A DNA stretch of 64,000 nt from UBA1715 sp964346725 (GTDB lineage: Bacteria > Bacteroidota > Bacteroidia > Bacteroidales > UBA1715), in contig CAYFVM010000004.1 of NCBI GenBank assembly GCA_964346725.1, positions 1-64,000 of the forward strand. Direction: 5' to 3'. Both the position numbers and the translations under genes were made by a program. Numbering within the stretch: position 1 is the stretch's first letter; the number at the start of each line of letters is the position of its first letter. This document shows positions 1-11,800 of the stretch, in pieces. The notes beneath the pieces are model-generated. The model saw only the letters and a list, made by a program, of their open reading frames with translations. It was not told where the DNA came from and did no database searches.

Positions 1-3000
1 TGGATTGATTGTTACTGTCTTGGTCATACTCGTTGCCGGACAACCACTCGCGCTTTTATAATTTAATGTTATCTTAATTGTTTCTTGCGAAGTGACTGAT
101 TTAGTTAGTGTTACCTGTGCTCCACTACCCGTAATACTTGACGTGGTTTCATCGGTAGTCCATGTGAATTCACCTGCCTGTGCATCACTGGTGGTTGCGG
201 TAAGTGTAATTGTCGTTCCACTACAAACTGCATCTTTACTTGCTGTAAGTGATGTAATTGTTGGAGTAGGATTTACCGTAACATCGATTGATATAGGATC
301 GCTTGAACAAGCATCTTTTGTTGTAGTAGCTGTATACGTTCCAGACATTGATGCTGTTGTTGGAGAAGTTAATGAATATGTAGCAGATGTTGCTCCGGAA
401 ATAGTTGTCCCGTCTTTCTTCCATGCATAAGTTACCCCCGTTGTGGTACTTGATGCGGTAAGAGTTACAGGTGTTCCTTCACATACTTCACTAACTTCCG
501 GCAACGAAATGTTTGGCTTTTCTTTTATAACAACCGAAGCTGAAGCCGCTGATGCAACACCCGGACAATAATTATCTGAAAAACTACCGATTGTATATGT
601 ATAAGAACCTACTGCTGTTGACAACGTTGGTTTGTATGTGGTTGCCATTAGACCTGTTTTGTCTACGCTTGTGGTTCCATCTGAATAAGTAAAAGCAAAA
701 GGTTGTGCTCCAGTAAACGTATACACAACAGCCGTTGGTGTTGCTCCTTGACAAACGGTTGATCCACCCGTAATAGTTACTGTTGGGGCAGCATAAGCTG
801 TTACAACTTTCGAAGCAGTTTTCTTACATGCAGTTAATGTTGGGTAATTAACATCATATACTACAACAGTATATGTATCTGCTTCGTCGTAAGGAACTGT
901 ATATGAAAGTGTTTTAGCCGTAGTTGGTCCGGCTACAAGTGTTCCTGTTTCTCCACCTTTGTACCATGCATATGCATATGTTGTAGCATCATTTTGTTCC
1001 GAAGCTAATAATTCAACACTTCCATCGGGACACAAATTAGTTGACGTTGCTGATGAAATCACAATATCAAGTGGTGGCTGACACGATGGACAGTTATAGA
1101 TAGCTTCTACCGAAGGTGATATTGAGTAATTCTTACAATAATTGGTTTGGGAAAATGTAGTGGTAGAATTTAATGTAGCCTCTGTGGCTGCTACTACTCT
1201 AAAATAAACCGATTCTCCATTACTAACTCCAGAGAATATTGGCGAACTACTTGGATCTGGTATTGGATAGGTGCTTGAAGATGAAGTTGTGATTGTGATC
1301 CAACTAGTTTCAACATTTGGAGTTTTAGTATATTGAAAACGATATTTCAATGTAGAACCATAAAATGCCGTCAACAAATTACTTGCCACCGAACCTAATG
1401 TAAACGGATCGGAACATACGGTAGTAGCACGCTCTAAATTGGTAACATCTGAAAATAAGTCCAATGCTGGAGACGAACAAGCCATAATTTTGATATCGTC
1501 AAAACAAATATCCTGTCCGTTGTTCCAATTGGTACCAAAACTTTGAACCTTTACTACAATAGTTGATTGAGTCAAAATGATATTGTCTATTGAAATTCTA
1601 TTCCAACCAGTACCCACGCCTACGGTTACATTTTCTTTTGAAGCCAAAATGTTTCCACTGACATCTTCAATCGTTAATGTAATTACCGGATCGGTTCCCG
1701 CTGACATATTTCCTACATAGCATTCAAACGTTAATGCTTTTCCTGTACACAAACCAGAAATTGTTCTAGAGAAAATTGGACCTGTAAAGTTTTGCGTTAC
1801 ATTCATAAATAAACATGCACTATGCGGTCTGCCATTTATCATACTGGTATGGTCACTAGTAATGGCACCATTTCCAATCATCCATGTTGCTGTTGAATTA
1901 CAATTTGCATCAGTGCAATACCCTATTGGTGTAGGCACAATCACTCCGTAATACCCATCATTAATTTGACCGGTAGCATCAAAAGTACCGGCTGTCGATG
2001 GCATGGTAAAAGTAACATCAGTACGATATGGGATTGTAGATGCAGCCGTAGTTGAAGTATTGCCTTCTGCGTCTACATAATCATGAGTATCGGTAAAATA
2101 TCCAAAATCTTCGTAAAAAATTGTTTCGCGAGAAGAATAGACCGTGTTTCCATCAACAACAGTTTCACAACAAGTAACTGTTGTTACTTCATATGAGGGA
2201 GTTGTAGTACCACCAACGGTAGCACGATAATACATTTTTGCTGCAGTTACCTCATCATACAAACTTGCTTTTGTAGAAACTGATGTCCAACTACTTCCGG
2301 TAGCTGATTTTTCCCAAGTTATTATTGCGTCACCGTAATCTCTATCAAGAGTTAATAATGTTTGTTCTCCTCGACACATCTCAGATCCTTGACCTGATAA
2401 TATTTTTGGATTGAGTACTCCTGTTACCGATATATCCGAGATACCAACCACGGTATTGTCACTCATATTATAACCTTCATACATGGATATTACTGTTGAA
2501 GTGGCTGACGCTGACAATGTTCCAGACCATGTTATATCCATTGCAGTTCCTTCTTGTCCTATAGTAAATTTCACCTCGTTTACAGCACCACCACTACCTG
2601 AGGTTACCTCCATATATTGATTTAAATCCGTACCAACTTGAAGCGCTCCATAGTATCCTTTACTAGGTTTTGCCTTTGATAACGCATAGACACGCATGGT
2701 TACAGTATACGCACTTCCCGGAGCCAACCCATTAATGGTATAAGAAAACAATTTTGTACAAGCCGTACCTGTTAGGTTTGTAACAAACATGTCATCTGCT
2801 ATATCATAATATAGGCTGGTATCGTTGTCAGTGTTGGTTCCTAATTTAAAAGGATTATCAACGCATACCCAGTGACCGCCAGTTTGAATACTAGACCCAT
2901 CCTCCAAGTACGTGAGACCTGCAGCTAAAACATTACCCGATGGCCCATAATGGCTCGTGGTAGAAAAATCCCACCCCCAATCAGCGTAATTTTCTTTTTG

Positions 3001-3087
3001 TGCAAAAGAAGTTCCACCAACAATTGTCTGCGCATGTAATGCTACTACCATAGACATCAAGCATGCTATTATAAAAAGCCGTTTCAT
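1..3087 (-). CDS. Giant secreted surface protein with Ig/PKD-like repeats, C-terminus beyond the left edge
   Basis: The frame is open from an ATG at 3087-3085 to base 1, so 1029 codons are visible and the stop lies outside the window. The N-terminus is a signal peptide (MKRLFIIACLMSMVVALHAQ). The first several hundred residues contain jelly-roll-like segments typical of surface-exposed Bacteroidota proteins. The part nearest the edge consists of repeated Ig/PKD-like modules of about 85-90 residues, each with a 'VC.G..VTLTA' strand and a 'Y.W..' strand (for example EVCEGTPVTLTAS and AVCSGTTITLTAT). Proteins of this build normally end in a T9SS sorting domain, so I infer a secreted adhesin-like protein anchored at the surface. 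No catalytic domain was recognised in the visible part. The 257 bases between this gene and the divergent neighbour hold no recognised gene. Function is unknown. Confidence 0.85.
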   Translation of the reverse strand, partial: MKRLFIIACLMSMVVALHAQTIVGGTSFAQKENYADWGWDFSTTSHYGPSGNVLAAGLTYLEDGSSIQTGGHWVCVDNPFKLGTNTDNDTSLYYDIADDMFVTNLTGTACTKLFSYTINGLAPGSAYTVTMRVYALSKAKPSKGYYGALQVGTDLNQYMEVTSGSGGAVNEVKFTIGQEGTAMDITWSGTLSASATSTVISMYEGYNMSDNTVVGISDISVTGVLNPKILSGQGSEMCRGEQTLLTLDRDYGDAIITWEKSATGSSWTSVSTKASLYDEVTAAKMYYRATVGGTTTPSYEVTTVTCCETVVDGNTVYSSRETIFYEDFGYFTDTHDYVDAEGNTSTTAASTIPYRTDVTFTMPSTAGTFDATGQINDGYYGVIVPTPIGYCTDANCNSTATWMIGNGAITSDHTSMINGRPHSACLFMNVTQNFTGPIFSRTISGLCTGKALTFECYVGNMSAGTDPVITLTIEDVSGNILASKENVTVGVGTGWNRISIDNIILTQSTIVVKVQSFGTNWNNGQDICFDDIKIMACSSPALDLFSDVTNLERATTVCSDPFTLGSVASNLLTAFYGSTLKYRFQYTKTPNVETSWITITTSSSSTYPIPDPSSSPIFSGVSNGESVYFRVVAATEATLNSTTTFSQTNYCKNYSISPSVEAIYNCPSCQPPLDIVISSATSTNLCPDGSVELLASEQNDATTYAYAWYKGGETGTLVAGPTTAKTLSYTVPYDEADTYTVVVYDVNYPTLTACKKTASKVVTAYAAPTVTITGGSTVCQGATPTAVVYTFTGAQPFAFTYSDGTTSVDKTGLMATTYKPTLSTAVGSYTYTIGSFSDNYCPGVASAASASVVIKEKPNISLPEVSEVCEGTPVTLTASSTTTGVTYAWKKDGTTISGATSATYSLTSPTTASMSGTYTATTTKDACSSDPISIDVTVNPTPTITSLTASKDAVCSGTTITLTATTSDAQAGEFTWTTDETTSSITGSGAQVTLTKSVTSQETIKITLNYKSASGCPATSMTKTVTINP

Positions 3088-3344
3088 AACTGCATTTTTT
3101 TTCGTTACTACCTAAATTATTCTTTAAGACTATACTTTTATCTATAAAGTTACAAAGTGTAAATATAACACTAAAATTATACAAATTACAAACTAATACT
3201 GTAAGTTGTGTTGCATGCACATGCTACGACAATAAAAACACTCTTGGGGTTTTATTCATGTTAAATGTCTAAAATTATTATTCCTTTCACATAATTTGCT
3301 AATTGTTTGTAACTTTACAAAAGTTTATCATAGTCTACTATTCA

Positions 3345-6300
3345 ATGAGGAAACACTTTCTTATTATAATACTACTAAGCATTATAGCATGGAATACCAT
3401 GGCTCAAGAATCAAATATTTTTTTCATTGAAAATAAAAATCAATGGCCCGAAAATGTCTTGTTTCGCAGTCAATTGTATGGAGGATACGTGTTTTTGGAA
3501 AAAAATAGTTTGACGTATTATTTCATTGATAGCGAAAATCTACAACACCGACACGGCACGTATAGCACAACTGAAGAAGATTTACAGAAAAGTTTGGATG
3601 CATTTATAGAAAAGAATGAACAACCAGAAGTTGTTCATGAAGACAAAGTTCCCACTACTTTTAAAGCTCATGCTTACAAGGTTTCGTTTGCAAACATGAA
3701 CTCGCGTACAAAAATCTACGGAAACAATAGCACTCCTTATACCGAAAATTACATAAAAGGTTCCGACCAGAAAAAATGGGCGATAAACGTACGAAGCTTC
3801 AATGACGTTTTGTATGAAAATTTGTATCGAAATATTGACCTCCACGTGTATGGATCTGCTACAAGTCTGAAATATGATTTTGTAGTAAAACCGGGAGGAA
3901 ATCCTCAAAAAATTATGTTGCAATATTCCGATGTGCCATCTATGAGCGTTCGTCAGAATGGTGCTTTGGCTATTACGACCTCAGTAAATGAAGTATATGA
4001 ACAAAAACCCTATGCATACCAAATTATAGCTAACGATACCATAGAGATTCCATGTTCGTACCACTTGGAGCATTTTTCCGTAACATACGACCTTGGTGCA
4101 TACAATCAGAACTATGCATTATACATAGACCCAGACTTGATTTTTTCTACCTATTCCGGTTCTACCTCAGACAACTGGGGATTTACCGCAACCTATGATT
4201 CAGAAAATAATGCCTACCTTGGTGGTATTGTTGAAGGCTTTGGATACCCTGCAAGTATGGGTGCTATTCAAACCGAATATGCCGGAGGAGCATGGGATAT
4301 TGGACTTATTAAATTTGACAAAACAGGAAAAAACCGATTATATGCTACATATCTTGGAGGGTCAAGCTGTGAAATGCCACACAGCCTTATAGCAAACAGC
4401 AACAATGAATTACTTATTTTAGGAACGACCGGTTCTTCAGATTTCCCCATAGTAAACGGATACCAACCTACATTTAAGGGTGGTGATTCAATTCTTTACG
4501 ACAATACGATTTTGTTTGAAAAAGGTGTTGACATGTTTATATGTCGACTTTCTGCCGATGGAACAACGCTGCTATCCTCTACATTTTTGGGAGGAACAAA
4601 AAACGACGGTATCAATTTCAGTTGGGAAACCAATCTTGAATATGGTCATGATTCGCTGTACTATAACTATGGTGATGGCGCACGAGGTGAAATTATGGTT
4701 GACGAGGAAGATAACATCTATATAGCTTCTACAACATTTTCTAGTGACTTCCCTATAGTGAATGGTTTCCAAAGCACATTTGGAGGCATGCAAGATGGTA
4801 TAGTTTGCAAATTTGACCCAGCATTAACAACCCTAGAATGGAGTTCATACATTGGTGGCGATAGTAAGGATGCCGCATACTCTATTGATATAGACAAAAG
4901 CAATAATGCATTTGTTACCGGAGGAACGTGCTCATCAACATTAAATTTTCCCGCAGGGGGTTACCAACCTACAAGAATTGGCGGAACAGTTGATGCGTTT
5001 GTTATTCACCTTGACAAAAACATGGGTTCACTACTCAATGGCTCATATTTCGGTTCTACCGGATACGACCAAGCACATTTTGTGAGAGTAAATTCCGAAG
5101 GGAATGTGTTTCTTTTTGGGCAAACCACAGCTCAAGGCAATACACTCATTTCCAATGCAAACTATAATTCACCCAATAGCGGACAATTTCTTGCCTCATT
5201 CACAAACGATTTAAGTACACTGAATTGGTCAACCGTATTTGGCAATGGCTCAGGTAAACCTAACATTTCACCTACAGCATTTGAAGTGGACATCTGCAAC
5301 CGTATATACCTTGCCGGTGTTGGCCGCGAATGGAACGACCATCCACAATGGTACAAATATGGATCAACCGGATTATTTTTATATGACTATGGTTGGCTTT
5401 CAATTGCTGGCACCAAAGGTATGGAGGTGACCGAAGATGCATATCAGACAGAAACCGATGGCAAGGATTTTTACATCATGGTAATTGATGATAAAGCAAA
5501 TAATCTTGACTATGCAACGTTTTTCGGTGAACTTGGAGATGGATATGTGCTCTACAACCCTCTTACAAACAATTATACCTATTATGGTTGTGCAGCAAGT
5601 GGTCGCGACCATGTTGATGGTGGTACGAGTCGTTTTGATGCCAATGGATATATCTATCAAAGTGTATGTGCAAGTTGTGGCGGATGCAATGGATTTCCGG
5701 TGTACCCCAATCCTGGTGTTTGGTCAACAAAAAACAATTCAAGCAACTGCAATAGCGCCATTCTCCGTTTTATGATAGACTTTGGTTTGATACGTGCTGA
5801 TTTTGAAATCCCTGAAATTGGATGTGCCAGCAAAGAACTTTCGTTTGAGAATAAAACAGAAATTCATTACAACAATCCACACGTTACGTATCTTTGGGAT
5901 TTTGGAGATGGAGAAACATCTACCGAATACTCTCCAACCCACATTTACGCAGAAGTTGGGAACTACACAGTGACTCTTTGGGTTAAAGATTCCACTTCGT
6001 GTAATCAAAGTGATTCTGTTTCAAAAACATTTGACATTGTAACAAAAAAACAATATCAAGATCTTGATGTTAAAAATATTTGTTTGGGCGATAGTGTACA
6101 AATTGGTATCCCCAATGAATATGATGAGACCCTTGAATATTCATGGTCCCCCGAAGATTGGCTATCCGACCCTTCTCAACCTAACACTATTGCAACACCG
6201 GAAGATACAATTACATATGAACTCACGGTTACATCTGGTTGGTGTCAAACTATTTATAGACAGACAGTGAATACGTTCAACAGTAGCTATGCTATCAATG

Positions 6301-7793
6301 GAATACAGATAGCCAATGGCAAGCTTCCGCAAATTTGTCGAGGAGAAACTATTCAACTAATAGTAGAAACAAATGCTCCTACACAGCGATTTTTATGGGC
6401 AACCGACAGGAATTTTTGGCATATAGTCAATCCAGATTTTTCAGTTAACTATGTTAACGTTTCTCCGAAAGAAAACACCACCTATTATATAAAAACGCTC
6501 AGCACCTATTGCGAATTTGAAGCTATTGATTCCATTACTATAGAAGTGTTTTACAACAAAATAGCTGCAATAGGCGATACACTTATTTGTGCTGGCGACT
6601 ATGTACCCGTTTCTGTCGTGAATGACAACCCTGATAATGCTTTGTCATATACATGGACACCCCAAAATGTCGTTCATAGTGGAGGAAACACAGAAAATGC
6701 TATTGTTAATCCAAAATCAACTACCGACATTATTGTATTTGCGACCGATGCCGTTGGTTGCGAATACACCGACACCGTCCATATAGAAGTGGATGAACTT
6801 GATATCACTATGGAAAATTACAAACCAATAAGTTGTTACGGAGAACGCGATGCACAATTTGAGGTTGTTCCCATTGGTTTTGCGCCATACAAATATTTGT
6901 GGGAAGATAACAGTACTAATCCTGGACGCTACAACTTAGGGGATGGAGAATATAGAGTTGTCATTACAGATAGTTTAGGTTGTATAAACGCTCTTACAAT
7001 TAACATAAAGGAACCTGATAGTTTAAAAATAGATACTGTTATATATACCAACGAAACTTGTGCCGGAGCCTGCAACGGAACAATTGCACTCACCGTTTCG
7101 GGAGGTACTCAACCATATAGTTATTTGTGGAACAACAGTAAAAAAACTAGAAAACTTAGCAACCTTTGTCCTGGATATTTCATGGCTACCGTAACAGATG
7201 CTCACGGATGCGAAGCGAGTCTTAATAAACGAATTAGAATTGTACTAGAAGAAAAGCTACCAGAACTTGATGCCTACGCAGACTCACCCATTATTTTTAT
7301 TGGCAAAAAAACGGAAATTCATGCCATCAAATATCCTAACGACACTATTTCATATATCTGGAAACCAAATATTTGGCTTGAAGATAATTTGAGTGCAACA
7401 ACATCGGTCACTCCCGATATTCCTCTCGAAATTGATTTTATCGTAACTGCTACCGACCGCTATGGTTGTATAAATACCGATACAGTACACCTTCTCTCTG
7501 CCGAATGGGTTTGCGACAAACCATTCATTTTTGTCCCAACTGCTTTTACGCCAAATAATGATGGGAAAAATGATGTGATTCAAGTAAACAGTGGCGTACT
7601 CACAGAACTCACATTTGCCATCTTTGACCGTTGGGGAGAAAAGGTTTTTGAAACAAACAACACAAAAGACACATGGGATGGAACATATAACGGGAAACTA
7701 TTGGAGCCACAAGTGTTTGTGTACTATTTAAAAGGTACCTGTCTCAACGCTGAAACATTTGAAGAAAAAGGAAACATTACTCTTATACGATAA
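3345..7793 (+). CDS. T9SS type-B sorted surface protein with SBBP propeller, PKD and SprB-like repeats
   Basis: A 1482-residue protein starting at the ATG that opens a signal peptide (MRKHFLIIILLSIIAWNTMAQ); the in-frame TTG at 3303 would only add an unlikely leader. After a DUF7948-like N-terminal domain (FIENKNQWPENVLF, about residues 25-250) come SBBP beta-propeller repeats (about 270-700, recurring 'STYLGG' and 'DFPIVNGYQ'). Next is a PKD domain (YLWDFGDGETS, about residue 860), further Ig-like modules, and two SprB-like repeats (about 1160-1300, 'G..PY.Y.W'). The last 90 residues are a CHU_C/type-B sorting domain (FVPTAFTPNNDGKND, FDRWGEKVFE). Type-B cargo crosses the outer membrane by T9SS and usually needs a dedicated SprF-like partner. 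The next gene, overlapping by one base (TAATG), encodes exactly that. Likely an adhesin or gliding-type surface filament; the ligand is unknown. Confidence 0.9.
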   Translation: MRKHFLIIILLSIIAWNTMAQESNIFFIENKNQWPENVLFRSQLYGGYVFLEKNSLTYYFIDSENLQHRHGTYSTTEEDLQKSLDAFIEKNEQPEVVHEDKVPTTFKAHAYKVSFANMNSRTKIYGNNSTPYTENYIKGSDQKKWAINVRSFNDVLYENLYRNIDLHVYGSATSLKYDFVVKPGGNPQKIMLQYSDVPSMSVRQNGALAITTSVNEVYEQKPYAYQIIANDTIEIPCSYHLEHFSVTYDLGAYNQNYALYIDPDLIFSTYSGSTSDNWGFTATYDSENNAYLGGIVEGFGYPASMGAIQTEYAGGAWDIGLIKFDKTGKNRLYATYLGGSSCEMPHSLIANSNNELLILGTTGSSDFPIVNGYQPTFKGGDSILYDNTILFEKGVDMFICRLSADGTTLLSSTFLGGTKNDGINFSWETNLEYGHDSLYYNYGDGARGEIMVDEEDNIYIASTTFSSDFPIVNGFQSTFGGMQDGIVCKFDPALTTLEWSSYIGGDSKDAAYSIDIDKSNNAFVTGGTCSSTLNFPAGGYQPTRIGGTVDAFVIHLDKNMGSLLNGSYFGSTGYDQAHFVRVNSEGNVFLFGQTTAQGNTLISNANYNSPNSGQFLASFTNDLSTLNWSTVFGNGSGKPNISPTAFEVDICNRIYLAGVGREWNDHPQWYKYGSTGLFLYDYGWLSIAGTKGMEVTEDAYQTETDGKDFYIMVIDDKANNLDYATFFGELGDGYVLYNPLTNNYTYYGCAASGRDHVDGGTSRFDANGYIYQSVCASCGGCNGFPVYPNPGVWSTKNNSSNCNSAILRFMIDFGLIRADFEIPEIGCASKELSFENKTEIHYNNPHVTYLWDFGDGETSTEYSPTHIYAEVGNYTVTLWVKDSTSCNQSDSVSKTFDIVTKKQYQDLDVKNICLGDSVQIGIPNEYDETLEYSWSPEDWLSDPSQPNTIATPEDTITYELTVTSGWCQTIYRQTVNTFNSSYAINGIQIANGKLPQICRGETIQLIVETNAPTQRFLWATDRNFWHIVNPDFSVNYVNVSPKENTTYYIKTLSTYCEFEAIDSITIEVFYNKIAAIGDTLICAGDYVPVSVVNDNPDNALSYTWTPQNVVHSGGNTENAIVNPKSTTDIIVFATDAVGCEYTDTVHIEVDELDITMENYKPISCYGERDAQFEVVPIGFAPYKYLWEDNSTNPGRYNLGDGEYRVVITDSLGCINALTINIKEPDSLKIDTVIYTNETCAGACNGTIALTVSGGTQPYSYLWNNSKKTRKLSNLCPGYFMATVTDAHGCEASLNKRIRIVLEEKLPELDAYADSPIIFIGKKTEIHAIKYPNDTISYIWKPNIWLEDNLSATTSVTPDIPLEIDFIVTATDRYGCINTDTVHLLSAEWVCDKPFIFVPTAFTPNNDGKNDVIQVNSGVLTELTFAIFDRWGEKVFETNNTKDTWDGTYNGKLLEPQVFVYYLKGTCLNAETFEEKGNITLIR

Positions 7794-8809
7794 TGTTTAG
7801 AAAAATATGTCTATATATGTTCTGCTTTTTTGCAACGCAAAGTGTTGTTGCTCAAGACATTCATTTTTCCAATTTCTATACAAATACACTAAATGTTAAT
7901 CCTGCAAATTCAGGCAATTTTGTCGGTCAATATCGTTTTTGTCTTGCTTACCGCGACCAATATAGAACAGTGGCACAACCATATCAAACATTTACCGCAA
8001 ATTTTGATGGGAAATACACCAAACGATATCGGAAAGATTTTTTAGGATATGGATTACTTTTCAATTTTGATAAAGCGGGAGATGCTAATTACAACATGGT
8101 ACAAATAGGAATTCCTATTGCATACCTATTCCCTATTGCCAATAGGAAAATTATTTTTTCAGCAGGAATTCAACCTTCGTTGGGCTATAATTCTATTGAT
8201 TATAGTTCGCTCACTTTTCAAGAGCAATTTGATGGAATACAATACAATCCAGACATTGAAATCTCAGAAAATTTTGAAACAAACTCTGCCCTATACTTTG
8301 ACTTGAATGCAGGAGCTTTGGCCATATTCAAAGCCTCAAAAAAACAATCGTATACATTGGGTGTTGCCCTATTCAATATAAATCGTCCTAGTATTTCTTT
8401 CTTTGATGATGATGAGGTAAGCCTTAAATCTCGTACCATGTTTCATGGTTCAGCAAATCTTTCAGTTACATCAGACTTAGACGTTGTTCCCGGATTTAAA
8501 ATACAATTTCAAGGTAAACAACATGAATTTCAGTTCGGGGGTATGTGTGTGAAATATTTTGACAAGTCGGCTATTTCACAAATTCAATCTGGAATTTGGT
8601 ATCGTTCGAAAAATAATGATGCAATCATTTTGGGATTAGGCTGCAACTACCAGCAATTTGACATTATGCTTAACTACGATATAAATATTTCATCGCTAAG
8701 AACTGCGAGCAACGCACAGGGAGCATTTGAAATAACGGTGTCGTGGATTGTCGAGAAATCTAATAGAAGTAAACGTATGACGGCAATTCGATGCCCACAC
8801 ACTCTTTAA
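7793..8809 (+). CDS. PorP/SprF family type IX secretion membrane protein
   Basis: A 338-residue outer-membrane beta-barrel protein with a signal peptide (MFRKICLYMFCFFATQSVVAQ) followed by the family hallmark 'QDIHFSNFYTNTLNVNPANSG', where an N-P-A motif follows a D-x-H-F-S start. PorP/SprF proteins are T9SS components, and SprF-type members are needed to export or anchor a specific type-B cargo. The start codon shares one base with the stop of the upstream type-B protein, so the two are co-translated and very probably work as a cargo/partner pair. The stop overlaps the stop of the convergent C25 peptidase gene in the four bases TTAA (8806-8809). The family call is sure; the cargo assignment is inferred from position. 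Confidence 0.9.
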   Translation: MFRKICLYMFCFFATQSVVAQDIHFSNFYTNTLNVNPANSGNFVGQYRFCLAYRDQYRTVAQPYQTFTANFDGKYTKRYRKDFLGYGLLFNFDKAGDANYNMVQIGIPIAYLFPIANRKIIFSAGIQPSLGYNSIDYSSLTFQEQFDGIQYNPDIEISENFETNSALYFDLNAGALAIFKASKKQSYTLGVALFNINRPSISFFDDDEVSLKSRTMFHGSANLSVTSDLDVVPGFKIQFQGKQHEFQFGGMCVKYFDKSAISQIQSGIWYRSKNNDAIILGLGCNYQQFDIMLNYDINISSLRTASNAQGAFEITVSWIVEKSNRSKRMTAIRCPHTL

Positions 8810-11800
8810 CGCTGCAACAATAACTTACCACATTTCTTATTGAGGAATGTCGTCTCATCTGTAGGCAATGAATTCCAATCGGTTTGGTTGTCAAACACTA
8901 ATCTGTAGAAATACACACCATTCGGCAATTCAAAACCTGACATATCACGACCGTCCCAATACACATCTACACTATTTGTTCCAACGTGTACGTTTTGTAA
9001 CTCCAATATTTTCACCTCTCGCCCTGTAGCATCAGCTATTTGTATCCGCATATTGTTCGGCACATCCACACCCGTCAATACAAAACGGAATGTGGTGAAA
9101 TCGCTACACGGATTAGGGAAATTATATAAAACCGAAACGGCTTGCTCTTGTGTATATTCAAATTGCACTATATACTCTTGTGAAGCCGATGCGTTTCCTG
9201 TGGCATCGCGTGCCTGAACATGCAATTCATATGTACCTTCATTAAGTAAAATTGGTTCCAATATCACTCGCACAATTTTCGGATTTTCCAAATCAGGAAC
9301 TAATATCAAAGAACTATCAGCAAAATAATAATTTGTTATGATTCCTATTGATTTATTTACAAGCGAAACTGTAAACAAACTTGTGTCTGCTATAGAGATA
9401 AATTTATTTTCATCATACAACGATATGCATATTTCCGGAGTTGAAGAAACATTATCTCCATTTATAAGATGACGACCATCTATGGTAACATCAAGCACCG
9501 GTGCTGTTTTATCAATTGATACATAAAAAGAATAGTGGTATATATTATTAAAATGTATTTTTTCAGCTTGGTCATATTCGCCTGTTTGCGGATTTATCGG
9601 ATTGAATTCAACTCTCATAGTATAAGTTCCTGCAAAATTCGTAACAGGGACTATCAAGGTGTCTACAAGATAACTATATGCTTCAATACCCTGCGATCGT
9701 TTGTACGATATATACACTAATTCGTTTTGTTGGTTTCGTATTTCACATGCAAGTAAAACGCTATCCATAGAGGCTGGTGAAACATTTTTTGCCGAGACTA
9801 CAATACGTGCGGTATCTCCTTGCTGTATTGTGTCTGAATAAAATGAGAATGCGTATTCTGGAGAGATTGCCAACTCTGCTGACGGAGTATAATACACCTT
9901 CCAATAATTTAAGTCTATTGGTGTACGATCAACATCCTCAATCGAACAAATCATTTCCAAATTTGGAAAATTTATCGTTTTAATAATTGTATCCAATCTA
10001 TCCCACTCTGTTCCATAGACATTTGTTAGTACATAGGCATCATCTCCTTTGGTGACTCCACTCACCGTCAAATAAGACTTATCATTACCGGTCTTTGTTG
10101 CATTCCACACAATCTTAGAATATTCTTTTGCAGGTCCAATAGTAGGAGTCTGCACATATCCAGCATCAAAGTTTGCGAGCATTTTTTTTGTCAATGAAAT
10201 TAAATCCGTTGGAGTATTTCCCACCACCTCAACACACGAACCCGGATTACCTTTTTGCATATAGAAAATATATGGATAATCGTCAGGCGTTGTTTGGTAA
10301 CGAGAAAAACCTAACGAATCCATTGTTTTCTTCAATGAATCGTCCCATGATTGACAATAAGGACGCTTAAAACTATATCCAAATACATAACTGCCATCGG
10401 GAATTGTATCATATAAGAAACTTGCCAACATTCGTTGAGAAGTTGCGTTATCTGACTTGAAGTCCAAATACTTTCTTACGCTTCCATTTGCGGTGGGATA
10501 ATTTTGTTGACCATAATATGCTTTGTTTGAAAGCCATGGTTCCATTGTAGTTGAGTCAAGCACAAAAATGTGTAATGCTGGTTGTGACAATGGGAATCCA
10601 CTATTTGCCATAAGCGTAGCATCTAAAACACAAAGACATTCAAAATATTCTTTTTCTGTTGCACAATTTCCTCGTGTCTGAACCATAACCTCATGAGGTA
10701 TCGAAAGGAATGAATACTTTTTGGTTGTGTCATTGTATGACAAATGTGCCAAAGTATTATTTACAAACTGATGTCGGTGAATTTGAGCCCAACCATTTTC
10801 TCCCTGTTCGTATGTAAAGGACGCTTCATTCCATTTTATAGAATCGGCATCAGAAACTCGCCAGAAATATGTTGTACCATCAATTAATTTCCCTTTTGGA
10901 GACCACGATACTATTGCTCTTCCTTGTACCTCTATAGTATCAGTTTGTTTCAAGGGAGATGTATAAAAATGCGATGTATCCATCTCAATTAATAGCTGTT
11001 TTGGAGGATTCAAAGCGTCAACTAATGAGCTTTGCAATGTAATGGTATCGGTTGGTATTATGGCATAATCAGGAGGATACACAGGAAGAACATCTTGAGA
11101 ACTTACAAAAAAACGATATGACGTTGTATTGTTCGTTTCTGATAATTCCGAGATTGAATCTAGATAATCTAGTGTAACTGCAACAGTGTATTCGCCAGAC
11201 ACAAAATTATCCATGCTCAATACTAAACTTATCGTATCATGACAATAAGCACCAACACCAATGGTATCTATTTCAAATGGAGTTCCTGCACTATTTGCCG
11301 GAGTAAAGACAGCTTTAATCGTATATGAGCCACCAAATGCTTTTGCTCTATTCTCAACTGCAATATTAAATGTTATATTCTGAAGATCGGTAGTAATAAG
11401 ATTGGGGGTAAAAAACAACGAAGACGAATTAAGTGCCAAATCGGGATATCCAAAAGAGTGTAAGGATACCATCGGGTCACCATGAAGTGTGAATCCAATT
11501 ACTTTTTCATACAAACCACTATACACCGATGACTTATTTGAAATATCAGTCAAGGTTCTTGCTACACAAGTCCCTATTGGTTCTCCATAGCTTGTGTTTG
11601 CTATTCTTCGTATAAATGAGGAAGAAAACATATTCAAATAATTCGGATAACCAGGACCAACATTTGCAAGGAAGCCTATCGCTCCTTTATTTGGAATAAG
11701 AATCCATGTGCGACTTACATTATAATCATTATCGACAAAAATATCACCCGAATAACATGAATTTGCCAAAATCAACGGATACTTTCCTTTATTGTTGAAC

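Noticed and set aside
92..430. Plus-strand frame of 112 codons within the left-edge surface protein
   Set aside because: It is antisense to a continuous 1029-codon frame with signal peptide and Ig-like repeats. Its Val/Ser/Ala-rich composition is the mirror of Thr-rich repeats.
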